DNA from: Nymphaea colorata
Taxonomy: Eukaryota; Streptophyta; Magnoliopsida; Nymphaeales; Nymphaeaceae
Direction of reading: 5' to 3'
NCBI RefSeq assembly: GCF_008831285.2
Contig: NC_045148.1
Coordinates: 6,331,001 to 6,395,000, forward strand
DNA: 64,000 bases
Shown one piece after another: positions 1 to 10,740 of this stretch (its first letter is position 1; every line of letters starts with the position of its first letter). The notes below the pieces were generated by a model. The model made no database searches and had not been told where the DNA came from. It saw nothing but the letters and a program-made list of their open reading frames with translations. A program made the translations under genes and the position numbers.

Positions 1-480
1 TGCTTCAAGGCTGGATGGGTGCTGGATCGTCTCCTTGCTGAGCTGATTGCTGCATGTTAAAAGCTCTTGTAGGCGACGGGGGAGGCTGTTGTGAAAGCCC
101 CCTGAGCAGCTGAGCTGCACCTGTCTGCACCCGGTCAACCTCCTCTACCTCTAGGCCACGCCTGGCCGAGTCTTTGGGTGGCTAGTGGGTAGTCACGGCT
201 GCATCGTGCTGTGGCTGCTGGGCGTTGCTGTGGTATGCTGAAGTTGGGGCAGACCTCATGCTCCCGTCCGTATCCATGGGCGTGCAGTTGAGGTCCCCTT
301 GGCTAGCTGCACTTTTCTTGCTTGACCCGGCCAAGCTCCTCTTGGCCAAGTCTGGCCGAGCTTTGATTGATGAATCGGGTAGTCCCGGGCCCCCGGCCAT
401 GCCTGGCCGAGGCCGTTGGGGCGTCTCTCGGCCATCCTGGCCATCCAGGGGTAGGGTCACATCTATAAGATTTACCTAGT
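1..480. repeat. GC-rich repeat-like segment with CTGGCCGAG motifs
   Basis: This block is clearly richer in G and C than the AT-rich DNA that starts near 480. It repeats variants of CTGGCCGAG (near 160, 345 and 400). Similar GGCCAGG/CCGAG wording occurs near 11,980-12,030 in transposon-like DNA, so it is probably the edge of a retrotransposon LTR or leader. The short overlapping ORFs on both strands show no family resemblance and look like products of GC-rich sequence. Confidence 0.3.
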
Positions 481-2956
481 AAGTTATGTTAAATCAGATA
501 TATTTTTCATTTTTATAGATGTGATTTATCTTGGTTAGAGATTTCTTTAAATGTTCTTTTATGATAATTTGTTAGGAGATTTTAATTTATTAAATGTTCT
601 TTTGTGTAATTTTGTTAGGAGGTTTTAATTTTCAAGAGCTTACTTAAAAGTCTATTAGACTTTTGTGAGGACTCTTGGTACTTCTAGTGATATCTTTTAC
701 ATCATCTTTAAAAGAGTGTCACTCAAATACTGGTGCCAATTGGTTTATATTAACACGAATGCATATTTCTAACTAGATCTTTGAAGAATTCAAGGGTGCA
801 TGAATTGTATTTCCTTAGACGTATACATTTTGTGGTGTCTTTCCAATTTACATGCTCTTTCAAATGCTTTCACTTGTTTTTTTCTTCTTTGCTTGTTTAA
901 GGTGTTGGATGTTAGAGATTCTTGTCTAGATTCTTGTCTATGATTTGAAGTCCTATTTTTAAAAAAGAATTAATTTTTGCTTTTATAAGTTTGACTTATG
1001 AAATTATATTAAATCTTTGTCGACTAAATTTAAGTATGATAATTGACTGCTTTTGATTAAACTGTCTTGGGTTTTTATAAGCTGTTATTTTCTTTTTGGA
1101 ACTTATTTCATATCTTAGATTCTTTATCTTAAGCATTTACTTTCTGTAATTTTTGTGCTTTTTGGGGTTGTTTGGAGAGTGTGTATCTCCCGGTAATATA
1201 GTAAGCTCTTTAGGGTTGTTTGTGCATTGCTTGTATTGGATATGCAACTTTTGCAATGAGAACTATGACATTTAGTTTATTCTGCTTTCCACTTTAAATG
1301 GTTTAGACAACAGTATTTGAGCACATATAGTAAGTAGAACACATTTCTTCAAAGACAAGTATTATCTAATAGTCACAAGTTGGTAAAACCCCTAAATCCT
1401 ATATAGACAAGTCTGCCCAAGTTGGTCTCCAAAAGGAAAATCAAAACCAATAATAAACAAATGTATGATATTGTTATTATTCATCAAGTAAAGAACATTT
1501 GTTTGTCTAGTTCACATGAACTCATTGTAAACTAAATTTGATGTACCAATGCTACTGAAGAATCTATATGTTTCATGGACAGCAGAAATCATATCTCTTT
1601 GCTAACCATCATACTGAAGATTCTCAGTCTTAATTAATTGAATTGAACTTGCCATTGTTGCTTCTTCTTAGTAGACAGAATATATAGCTTTACCCTGTTT
1701 TTCCTGATGATGTATTATCTCATCTGTTGTTAGTATTATGCCTTTTATTGTATTATTTTCCTTTTTCTACATTTATCTGTTATATAGGTGAGAGGGGGTG
1801 AGGATCTCATATCGTTCCAATTTCAGATGGGCTCAAACTTTAGATAAGGAAGTCCCAGGTAATTTCTTGGCCATTTAACTTGATCATCTTTGTCTTAGCC
1901 ATGATGTTGTGCATAGTTCAACATTCTTGTTGGGTATATGTCTCCTTTGAACCATCCATTGGTTTATAAATTGACATTGATGGCATGCTGACATTGCGAA
2001 GTACCTCCCCACTGAAAGACTCACCACTGTATCATTTAATCGTGACAATCTTCTGCATCAGGAAGTCCTAGCTCATTTTTGGACTGTATTTTTAAGTCCT
2101 TCTGTTTTCTAAGATCTAACAGTTTTAGGGTAGTGGACACATGCATCCCGATGCCATTACCATGTTGACAAGAAGTCAACAAGTGAGGGAAAAAGGCTGA
2201 GAGGCCGAATTCCTCCAGCTGAGATGCCTCTCACACATGCAGCGCGATGCCATTGGGCTGTGTGTATCAGAGGCCAGATGGTCATATGAATCCAGTGCTT
2301 CTAAAGGGCAGATCTATGCTGTGATGGATGTTGTCTGATGATTAGAAATTAAAAATCTGTCACTAAAAATACTATTAATGGTTACTAAAAACATTAAGAA
2401 CCATTGTTTCATCATAAACCATCATACACGCTCATGTGCAACTATTTTTTAGTCACACACTTTCAAAGAGCATGTAAATATATTATTCAATGATGTTCGG
2501 ATAGCATTTTTCCAGCTATGGAAGGAGAGAAAATGATTATAATAGCATTTCACAAGTGTTTTGTGGCTTATTAAATACTCTAATATATTTGTTGATTAAT
2601 TTCCAAATAAAAAAGAAGATTTTATTGTTTTCTTTTGTTTGGATCCATAAATACGAATCCAGTTTTAGTTTATATGACGGTGCTTAGGGCTGAGATGAAT
2701 TTTAATGAAACCCAAATCTTCTTTGAGTTTTTTCCTTCGTATAGTTATTTTGGTTCAGTCTTGCATTGATTTTTATTCTTTTTAATACAGTCTAGGCATT
2801 GATCATATATTAAGTTCTTTTTAGCACGGCAACTTGGCAGCAAAGTTAGGTTTTTCTTTTTTTCTCCTATTAATCCTAATGACATACAGTTTGAGGAAGC
2901 GTCCTGAAAGCTAGTCGAGAAGTGTTGGAGATTTTATTTCTTTACTAACAAAATCG
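481..2956. other. AT-rich spacer, no gene recognised
   Basis: The DNA is AT-rich with frequent stops in all frames. I found no ORF, RNA gene or exon that matches a family I know. A short GT-rich stretch near 1,785-1,860 has splice-like borders, but its reading frame closes at once. Confidence 0.4.
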
Positions 2957-3112
2957 ATGAACATGACCCAAGAAAATATGCAATCAATGTTCAACAACAT
3001 GCAAGAGTGTTTTCAAGAGAATACGAATGTGATGCAAGACAAAATGCAGTTGATGGCTGATTCTGTGGGGTGTCCGGATGCAATGTGCAAAGAGGATGAA
3101 AGACTTGAATAA
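2957..3112 (+). pseudogene. Met/Gln-rich 51-codon fragment, possibly from a retrotransposon gag
   Basis: The reading frame opens at ATG 2957 and ends at TAA 3112. It encodes a Met-, Gln- and Asn-rich stretch that begins MNMTQENMQSMFNNMQ and looks like a coiled coil. Such sequence is common before the gag domain of plant Ty3/gypsy elements. The downstream 250 bp read like an acidic and basic coding remnant with stops. No domain is diagnostic, so the assignment is a guess based on composition and on the retrotransposon neighbourhood. Confidence 0.2.
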
Positions 3113-5038
3113 CAAGCATGTTGAGGTGAGAGAAAACTCAGGTGCACGAAAGACATTGTGGAAAAAGAATAGTGGGAGGATCAGGTTGAGGGTGACGACG
3201 AAGAAGTTGTGCCGAAGGAAGGGAACAAAGAACTAAGGGTGAGGGAGGGAGCCAAACAACCAGTTCCTCAACCCACATTGCCCATAACTAACCACCAGCC
3301 TTCATGGAGCAACTGTTGGACCATCAACCTATAAGCGGTGGATAGACGATGCAATCATTGATGGGTGGTCTGGATGGATTGAATCTTGGTGGAGTTATGC
3401 AAAAATAAAGGCAAACAGACCTTGTTTTAACCCCCCCAGGTCATGCGAGCCTGGTCTGGTCTCGCTTTTAAGACCCTAGGGTGAAGCTCGGCATAGGTGG
3501 CCGCACTATGGCACTATGTTGCAGCCATGCTTGGCACGAGCCACACCAAAAAAAAAAAACTTTGCTTGGTCATGCTTTTGGGTGTTAGAGGATCTTTTAG
3601 TTGTGAGTCCACAATCCAAATTTCAACATGAACCAAGTCCGAGAGGAGTTATGATCATCAGAAGTCTGCAGAATGAATGATGGGAGCCCAGTCTTGACTA
3701 GTTGCTTTGGCATAGGCAGAGGATGCAACATGGATGCTCTAGGCAAACATGGCTCAGGCGCATGTGAGGCGCCAAGCTGGCCTTTCTCCTCCTCCATGAT
3801 GGCCTTTGATCCCACTGTTGGGTTTGGGGCCTGCGGAAGGTGTGGGACTTGCTCATGGGTTGGGACCTTTGGTGTAGTCAGGCGAGTGGTAGGTGGCATG
3901 CTCGGGCTGGGGAGAGGTTGCTACGGGTTGAAATTTTAAATGCACCCTTCCCCAAACTATAGGTTATTCAGTGAATTACCAGCCGAGGCATTGTCAGGCA
4001 GCAGCAATTGTGAAGGACTTGCGGCTTCCCAAGGCCCGCCGACTGAAGGAAGGAAGGGAATGGCTGCCGGGTGTGGTTCCCCCGCTGCGGCAGTGATAGT
4101 CGCTGGTCGGTTTGTTCGAGTGAGGTCTCCTTCCATCAATTGAAGATACCAGAGCAGTTAGGTTGTGCATAGAAATTACAGAGTAAACCAGAGGGAGGGT
4201 GCTAGAACACTTCATCAATAGGACAAGTGGCCCGTTTTGTGAATAACGGGGAGGCTTGGCGTTGAAGGCGAGGCTAGCTTCCATCGGATGTTGTGGTGAA
4301 GGCTAGCTACAATGCTTGTTTTCGCCCTTGCCGGTTGGATGGAAATGGTCCAAGGTGGAAGTGGGGTATCAATCCACTAACATTGTGCAGGAGCTCCCTA
4401 GGCACGTTGAAAGGTCTCGCCGAGAGTGAGGTTGAAGGGGTGTGCGTGGAAGGTTGGTTGCTGCGAGTGCCTCTTGGCAAAGAAGGTCGTTACTTAGGTG
4501 AGATCCCTAGTGCTTCATGTTGGATGTGACGATCTCCTGGAGTTATCATGGTCATTGCGTTGGGGAGCCTCACCAATTAGGTTCCTTAGTCTTTGCCCCT
4601 CTGGAGATTACGCTCAGCAGGAACACACAAGGAAAAACAGAAGGTTAACCCCGACAAGAAGGGAATAAATGTAGGAAGAGCGATAAAGCGCTTGGAAACT
4701 TCACCGACAGATTTGGATTCCCAACGGGTGACGACTAGGGAAGCTGGGTTATTCGGTGGATGCGCCCTGGCACCATGAAGCGGAACAAGTCTCTGTTGTT
4801 GGGTGACTCTATGACGGTAGACAATAACGAAACAAGGGACGGTCAGGAATCCTTGGTTTTGGCCAGCTCTGGTCACGTCGCCGATCGAGCTCGGGCTCAA
4901 TGGAAACGTAGCACGTTGAGGCATCCTTTTGAATGTTCTCGCAGGGTGAGAACAGAACCTGTCCAGCGGCAGGACGAAAACTCGTCGATGTCGCCAGCAA
5001 GCTTGTCTTAGTCGGTGGAGCCTACTCGAAGGGAGCGA
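3113..5038. other. Transposon-like non-coding DNA upstream of the gypsy body
   Basis: The composition shifts to the mixed GC content seen in the gypsy element and in 10.7-12.4 kb. Overlapping ORFs occur on both strands at 3.6-5.1 kb, but none resembles a known protein and they conflict with each other. If the primer-binding-like site at 5,039 is real, a 5' LTR should end just before it. I could not find a copy of the 3' LTR start here, so the 5' LTR is either lost or very diverged. Confidence 0.3.
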
Positions 5039-5050
5039 GGGTATCAGAGT
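5039..5050 (+). other. Candidate tRNA-iMet primer-binding site
   Basis: The sequence GGTATCAGAGTTG resembles the TGGTATCAGAGC complement of the initiator-Met tRNA 3' end used by many plant LTR elements. The first base differs (G in place of T). It lies about 750 bp upstream of the first gag-like frame, which is a plausible place. No matching LTR end is visible before it. Confidence 0.35.
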
Positions 5051-5794
5051 TGCAGGTGGTGTCGGAATCCGCAACTGTGTTTCTGCCGTTAGAGGTTGAG
5101 GAGGATCCATGTCTTCGGGCTACATTCTGTTGGTTTTGTGAGTTTTGGGAGGGAGAAAAAGAGATCGAACTGCAATGGTTGATGATTGAAATGTCACCGC
5201 GGATTGGGATCCGAAAAACCCTTTTGAATCGGAAGACTCCATTTAACCTGGTCATGTCTCAAGGATCAAAACAAAACCGAGGAAAGGGAAAAGAGCCGGA
5301 ACTATTGTCACCCGTCTTGGAGCAAGTAGAAGTAAACCCCAGCTGGCTCGTCCGAAGTCTCCAGGAGGGATGGAGAAGTTTCACGGTTCTCCCATGAAAT
5401 CATCTTGGTCCAAGACCAATTGCATCAGATGAGGAACATCAGACTCAAATGAGCTAGATGAGAGAGAAGAAATCCGTGAAATGTTGAACCAACTTCGGCC
5501 ATCTCTGGGAATGGCCTCAAAACCCACCAATGGAGGGGCTGAGTCTATAATAAGGTGGGGTGTACTCCCGGTCTAAATTAGGGAGTCGGTCCAAGCCACA
5601 AACCTCATCCAGGCCGATTCGAGGTTTGGACAGAGTATCAAGACCAAATCGAATGAGACTTTGGTACTCGGTCCCCAATCCGGCCCCCAATAGATGATCC
5701 CATTGTTCAGAGGCATACGCCGCCCGAGCATGAAAAGTTCATACCTCCCAGAAGGCATGAGAGGGGCAGTCAACCGGAAACAACACCACAAGAT

Positions 5795-7123
5795 GTGGAG
5801 ATCATGAGCAGCGAGCGAGTATCCTCTCTAGAATCCAACATGAGCCACATGCAGCAAGAGCTACAGGAGTATAAAAAGTCCCTTAGCAAGCTGGAAGAAT
5901 GGGACCAAATGAAACAAATGATGTCATCCCTCGTAGTTAGCCAGGACATGATAGTTCATAGACTTAGGCAATTTGATAGGACTAATCAGGGACCACTGCA
6001 GTACGCGGATAAGGGAAAGGGGCCGACGAATGGCCCACCCTTCCCACCTCTCGTGGGCGGCAACTTCTGTAACATTGCCTTGGACCACGTTGGAACAAGT
6101 CGGGAAGGAGGATAAGGCACACAGTGGCGTCAACAAGGGCCAGAAATAGAAACAAGGACTGGGCCCAACAACCAACAAACAAACTGAACCCAGTGGCATC
6201 AACAAGGGCCAGAAATAGAAACAAGAACTAGGCCCAACAACCCACAAAGAGACAGAACACTACGGCGACAACAAGGGCCAGAAATAGAGACAAGAACGGG
6301 GCCCAACAACCAACCAGGAGACAAAACCCAGTGACATCAACAAGGACCGAACTCAGAAATGAGAACGGGACCTAACCACCAGCAATGGGTTCCCCAGTTC
6401 GTCCAGGAAAATAGGCATAGAGGCCGTGAGGAGAGTGAGTATGAGGATGAAGAGGACTACCCTGACATGGAACATTATCGGGGGGAAACCGTAGGCCTCA
6501 AAATGTTAGAAGGACCCCCACCGTCAAAATTGACTTCCCTACATTCTCGGGCAAAGATGTGAAAGATTGGCTCTTCAAGGCTGAGGAGTATTTCGATTGC
6601 CACGACATACAGGGCAACAAATGGGTCTTCATGGCCATTCTAAATTTTGAAGGCGAAGCATCCAAGTGGTTTTGATGGTTCAAGAGAAACCACCAAGTGG
6701 TCACCTGGGGCAACTTTACTGAAGGTCTGCAAGCCCGATTCGGAGATGAGTTGTATGCCGATTTTGACATCGAGCTAAAGGATCTGGTTCAAACCGGACA
6801 GTCCAGGACTACCAAAGTACTTTTGAGAGTCTGTCCGCCATGGTAGACTGGACAACCAAGTCATTGCCTTTGTGGGAGGCCTAAAGGAGGAGATTAAGAT
6901 TGAGGTCCAACGCAAGAAATATACTGACCTCGTAGAATGTTTTGCTGAGGCAAGGGTAGTGGAGAGACGAATCAAACAGTTCAAAGCATTGTGGAGGACA
7001 GCACGTCATCAGGACGCTAGCAAGCTAAGACCAATACAAACCAGGAAACCTCTGCCATATAAGAAAGAGGAGGCCAAGGTAACTCCTCAGGAAAAGGTGG
7101 CCACAACGTATATCAGTCGTTAA
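5795..7123 (+). pseudogene. Gypsy gag remnant
   Basis: The first part (5,795-6,115) encodes a heptad-like helix (SSLESNMSHMQQELQEYKK) expected at the N terminus of plant chromovirus Gag. It is followed by the 69-bp tandem repeats and an acidic stretch (EESEYEDEEDYPDMEHY). The frame then shifts near 6,520 into the Retrotrans_gag core (FSGKDVKDWLFKAEEYF, then LNFEGEASKWF). A TGG-to-TGA-type stop sits at 6,675. The core ends with FVGGLKEEIKIEVQ at about 6,870. Later frames carry the nucleocapsid knuckle: CFKCKG, a stop, then KGHKC at about 7,153-7,191. At least two frameshifts and several stops break the gene. Confidence 0.75.
6122..6397 (+). repeat. 69-bp in-frame tandem repeat inside gag, about 4 units
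   Basis: Four units start at 6,122, 6,191, 6,260 and 6,329, spaced exactly 69 bp. Each encodes a 23-residue Gln/Pro/Asn-rich unit of the form QQGPEIETRTGPNN. The period is a multiple of three and the frame matches both the upstream gag ORF and the downstream acidic ORF. Units 1 and 4 carry stops (TGA). The fourth unit is the most diverged. Confidence 0.85.
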
Positions 7124-7313
7124 GAAATAGATCAAATGATAAAAAATAATCAATGCTTCAAATGCAAGGGGATGTGACAGAAAGGCCACAAGTGTACGTC
7201 GTTTCGGGTCTTCGAAGTGATCGATGACAGTGAGGATGAAGAAGACCATGAGTTGGAGGCTGATGAGGAGGTGACAAACTGAAGAACCCCAACATGAGCC
7301 AGATAGCCCAACA

Positions 7314-7625
7314 GTGGAGGAGGGCAATTGTCATGCCTTAACCGACCCAAAGCGACCCAGTGTAATGAGGGTCATGGGCAAGTTAGGGAAGCATAGAGTG
7401 TTAGTGCTCTTAGACTCGGGGACGACTCACTACTTTGTGAGCGAAGAAGCAGCGAGAGCAGTCGGTTGCCAACTAGAAGAACAACGACCTATTTTAGTCA
7501 TGGTAGGTGATGGGTCCAAAATTGAATGTACGCACAAATGCTCAGACGTGACCCTTCGCATTCAAAGGATGTCGTTTACCGTCGATCTTCTAGTCCTTCC
7601 TATAGGCGGAGTCGATGTGGTGTGA
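7314..7625 (+). pseudogene. Gypsy aspartic protease domain
   Basis: The translated product contains [19 protein letters not shown], the active-site D-S-G-T motif and flap-side context of plant gypsy retropepsins. It sits between the nucleocapsid knuckle and reverse transcriptase, as expected. The frame stops at 7,623 but homologous sequence (GIKWLKTLGDISWNFKDMSM) continues in a neighbouring frame to about 7,970. The domain is recognisable but interrupted. Confidence 0.8.
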
Positions 7626-7924
7626 GGCATTAAATGGTTGAAAACCCTCGGTGACATATCTTGGAATTTTAAGGACATGAGCATGTCCTTTGCCAAGGAG
7701 GGTGGTAACCAGATGGTCACCCTAAGAGCTGTCAAAACCAGCATTGAATCTAAGGTGGCACTCAAGCCCATCGAGGTGCAACAACCGGCCTATTGGGTTA
7801 TTGCTATGGCAAAGGATGTTCCTGCCAAGGATGAAAATGAGGAAGAGGTTCCGGAGGAAATACAACAAGTACTGGGCAAATCCCCGAACTATTTGAAGAA
7901 CCCAAAGGCTTACCACCTCGTGGG

Positions 7925-8579
7925 GTGTATGATCACCGCATCACCCTCACCCAAGGAACTGAACCGGTGAACATGCGGCCGTACAGATGGCCACACTCAC
8001 AAAACGAAGATAGAGAAACTCGTGAAAGAGATGTTGGGAGGAGGAATTATACGGCCCAGCTGCAGCCCATTCTCTTCTCTGGTTCTAGTAAAAAAGGACA
8101 ATACGTGGCAGTTTTGCGTGGACTACCGGGCCTTAAACGAGGCAACTGTAAAGGTTCGTCACCCGATTCATGTCATAGATGAACTCTTAGATGAGTTAGC
8201 AGGAACGTGTGTCTTCTCCAAAATAGATTTGAGGTCGGACTACCGTCAAATTAGGATGAAAGAAGAGGATGTGGCCAAAACTATCTTTCGAACTCATGAT
8301 CGGCACTATGAGTTCCTGGTTATGCCGTTCGGCCTAACCAATGCACCAGCCACATTTCAAAGATGTATGAATGACGTCTTTCGACGCTACCTTCGTGATT
8401 TCGTCTTAGTATTCTTCGACGACATCCTCATCTACAGTCGGACGATAGAGCAACATGTAGTCCATCTCGCCACGGTCTTGAATGTTCTGAAGGAGAATCA
8501 GCTATTTGCCAAGAGATCTAAATGCAGTTTTGAACATGCTGAAATAGGGTACTTAGGGCACATTGTATCCAAGGGGTGA
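7925..8579 (+). pseudogene. Gypsy reverse transcriptase domain
   Basis: A 185-codon open stretch at 8,022-8,579 holds the full finger and palm signature. It includes [46 protein letters not shown] and the catalytic FFDDILIYS with both aspartates. The preceding residues near 7,940-8,020 ([11 protein letters not shown]) lie in another frame, so one frameshift precedes the domain. The G of the usual LRSGYHQIRM is D here. The stop at 8,577 comes just after YLGHIVSKG. Confidence 0.9.
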
Positions 8580-9190
8580 GAGCAGACCCTGACAAGCTTC
8601 ACGCTATGGACAGGTGGCCCCTACCGAAAGACTTGAAAGGATTGTGTGGATTCTTAGGATTAACTAGGTACTACCGACGATTTATCAAGGGCTACGGACA
8701 AGTAGCTGCCCCATTGACCCAGGTGACCAAGAAGGGGGCGTTCACGTGATCGGACAAGGCTAGGGCAGCCTTTGACAATCTGAAAGCCGCTCTCATGTCA
8801 GCCCCGGTCCTAACTCTATCGGATTTCAGCAAAACCTTCACAGTGGAAATGGATGCCTGTGAAGTGGGAGTTGGTGCCGTCCTCAGCCAGGAGGGGCATC
8901 CCATAGCCTACATGTCTAAGGCACTTACCAACAGGGCTAACCTACGAGAAAGTGCTCCTAGCCATTGTGCTCGTAGTTGAAAAGTGGAGGCCTTACCTCA
9001 TAGGTTGGCGGTTTGTTGTCAAAACAGACCAAAGCAGCTTAAAGTTCATGCTCAAGTAGACAGCGTCAACCCCAACCCAACAGAGGTGGTTGTCCAAGCT
9101 TTTGGGGTATGATTTTGACATTGAGTACAAACAGGGACCAAAGAATACCGCGGCCGACGCATTATTCCATTTAATGAGCAGTTGGCCAAT
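8580..9190 (+). pseudogene. Gypsy RNase H domain
   Basis: The product continues in frame pieces. It has FLGLTRYYRRFIKGY, a stop near 8,748 where Trp is usual (FTWS), then FTVEMDACEVGVGAVLSQ with the first catalytic acid. This is followed by a one-base frameshift near 8,940 into AIVLVVEKWRPYLIG, and finally [16 protein letters not shown] at the connection to integrase. The order and motifs are those of gypsy RNase H. At least two stops and one frameshift are visible. Confidence 0.8.
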
Positions 9191-10141
9191 CTCACGATTG
9201 TACAAACTGACTTGTGGGATAAGATAGCAGCAGAGCAGCAAGCAGACGATGGTCTAGCTCATCAAGGTTTCCCTGGTACAAAACCCAGGATCGATTCCTC
9301 ATTACTCGGTCTGGGGAGACCTGCTTCTAAGGAAGAAGAAAGTTGTGGTGCCACCACAATCAACTGTCAGGCAAGATGTGATACACCATTTTCATCCACA
9401 CCTTCAACTGGCCATGGCGGCGTGACCAAGACACTACAGAGAGTGAAGGAACAATTCTGGTGGCATGGTATCAAGACATATGTGAAGAATTTTGTAAAGC
9501 ATTGTGAGATATGCCAACGGGAAAAATATGAGGCCATTCGACCTCCATGCCATTTGAACCCCTTACCCGTCCCGTTCAAGTCATGGATAGACATAAGTAT
9601 GGATTTCATAGAAGCTTTACCCCGCTCAGAAAACAAAGAGGCCATCTTGGTACTCAAGCCTCTCCGCCAAAATATCCTCAAGGCACATAATCAGATGAGA
9701 CAAACCTACAACAAGGGTCGTAAGGATAGAGAATTTCAAGTGGGGGACTATGTGTGGCTGAAAAGGCTTCCCATGAAGCAGAAGTCACTGTTAGGGTAGT
9801 CATACTCTAAGCTCCTGCCAAAGTATTATGGACCCTACCCTGTACTTCAGAAAGTGGGCCGAGCAGCTTATCGGTTGGGACTTCCAAAAACAGCCATGGT
9901 CCATCCGGTGTTCCTTGTGACATGTCTTAAACCACACTACAAGGAAATATCTGAGCAAATCAAACATGCCCCAGATCATCTTCCAATCCCTTACCGCATT
10001 CTGAAGCATCGACCAGTACAAAGAGAAGGCATGTTGAGACATGAAGTGTTAGTGGAATGGGATGGGCATGACCGTGGAACATCTTGGAAAGAATTCGATC
10101 AGATTGCCCACAGGTTTCCAAAAGAAGGAGCTTGGAGATAA
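9182..10141 (+). pseudogene. Gypsy integrase with core deletion and chromodomain-like tail
   Basis: The N-terminal zinc-binding region is recognisable (GHGGVTKTLQRVKEQFWWHG, then HCEICQREK). It runs into DISMDFIEALPRS, which carries the first catalytic Asp. At about 9,655 the text jumps straight to KAHNQMRQTYNKGRKDREF and VGDYVWLKRLP, which normally follow about 150 residues later. The second Asp, the Glu and the HPQTDGQTE region are therefore gone, without a frame change. The C-terminal part (9,854-10,141) holds MVHPVFLVTCLKPHY and a chromodomain-like EVLVEWDG...SWKEFD. A stop interrupts it near 9,800. Confidence 0.85.
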
Positions 10142-10164
10142 GCTCCTTTTAAGGAGGGTGGATC

Positions 10165-10740
10165 TGTTACGAATTTTCTTCCAAAACAGCCCAAACCCAC
10201 ATCCCCTGCCAGGAGAAGCCGGGCCAGGATGGCAAACGATGCCCAAAGACGACATGTCACAGGTCGAGCGCCCAATAGCACCACTGGACGAGGGTTGTCA
10301 ACAGGACAAGCAAGCGCAAAGTCCAATGGGGATGGACAGGTTGGCCAAGGTCGGATAGACAGACAGGGCAGAAGCACAGGCCAGACACGCCAGGCCAAAA
10401 CCAAGGCATCAGTGAGGTTGCTAGGCAGAGCAGCCGAAGAGCGAAGACATGAGACATGCAGACAGTAATCCTGACCCCGTGAGCCAAATGGAACCAAGCC
10501 TAGGTCAAGTCTGAACCCGGTCAGAGAGGTAGATTAAGATCAAGTCCTTAGCGTCGAGTCGTCCCAATGCCGTCTCAGTTGAGTCGTTAGTTAGAGTGTT
10601 TAATCTTACGAGTCATTTCATTTCCTTTTTGCTTTTTAGAACTGTCTCGGTTAGGGTTATGTAAACGGAGACGTTAGACTATTTAAGTTCTTTCGTAAGC
10701 CATTTTTGGCATTCCTGCTTTTGAAATAGAATTTGCTTGA
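10165..10740 (+). repeat. 3' LTR of the gypsy element (right border unclear)
   Basis: The LTR begins with TGTTACGAATTTTC right after a purine-rich tract, as expected downstream of pol. A TATA-like ACTATTTAAG lies at about 10,678, a reasonable site for the U3/R boundary. The end was not found because there is no second copy. Similar mixed-GC DNA continues beyond 10,740. Confidence 0.55.

Larger units (their letters stand above)
5039..10740 (+). mobile_element. Decayed Ty3/gypsy (chromovirus-like) LTR retrotransposon
   Basis: The domains occur in gypsy order: gag, CCHC knuckle, protease, reverse transcriptase, RNase H, integrase. A chromodomain-like tail ends at 10,141, followed by a purine-rich tract (10,151-10,162) and an LTR start TGTTACGAATTTTC at 10,165. 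The C-terminal motif HEVLVEWDGHDRGTSWKEFD is typical of chromoviruses such as Tekay/Del. There are many in-frame stops and frameshifts, and most of the integrase core is missing, so this copy cannot be autonomous. The right border is uncertain because no second LTR was found for comparison. Confidence 0.85.

Noticed and set aside
182-479. Overlapping ORFs on both strands at the window start
   Set aside because: They sit in GC-rich repeat-like DNA, overlap each other and show no domain.
1785-1860. Exon-like segment with splice-like borders
   Set aside because: The frame closes quickly and there is no partner exon or family match.
3400-5038. Search for a 5' LTR of the gypsy element
   Set aside because: No sequence like TGTTACGAATTTTC or the U3 text after 10,165 was found, so no LTR pair is claimed.
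3597-5110. Several 60-170-codon ORFs on both strands upstream of the gypsy gag
   Set aside because: They conflict in frame and strand and none resembles a protein family. They are probably chance frames in transposon leader DNA.
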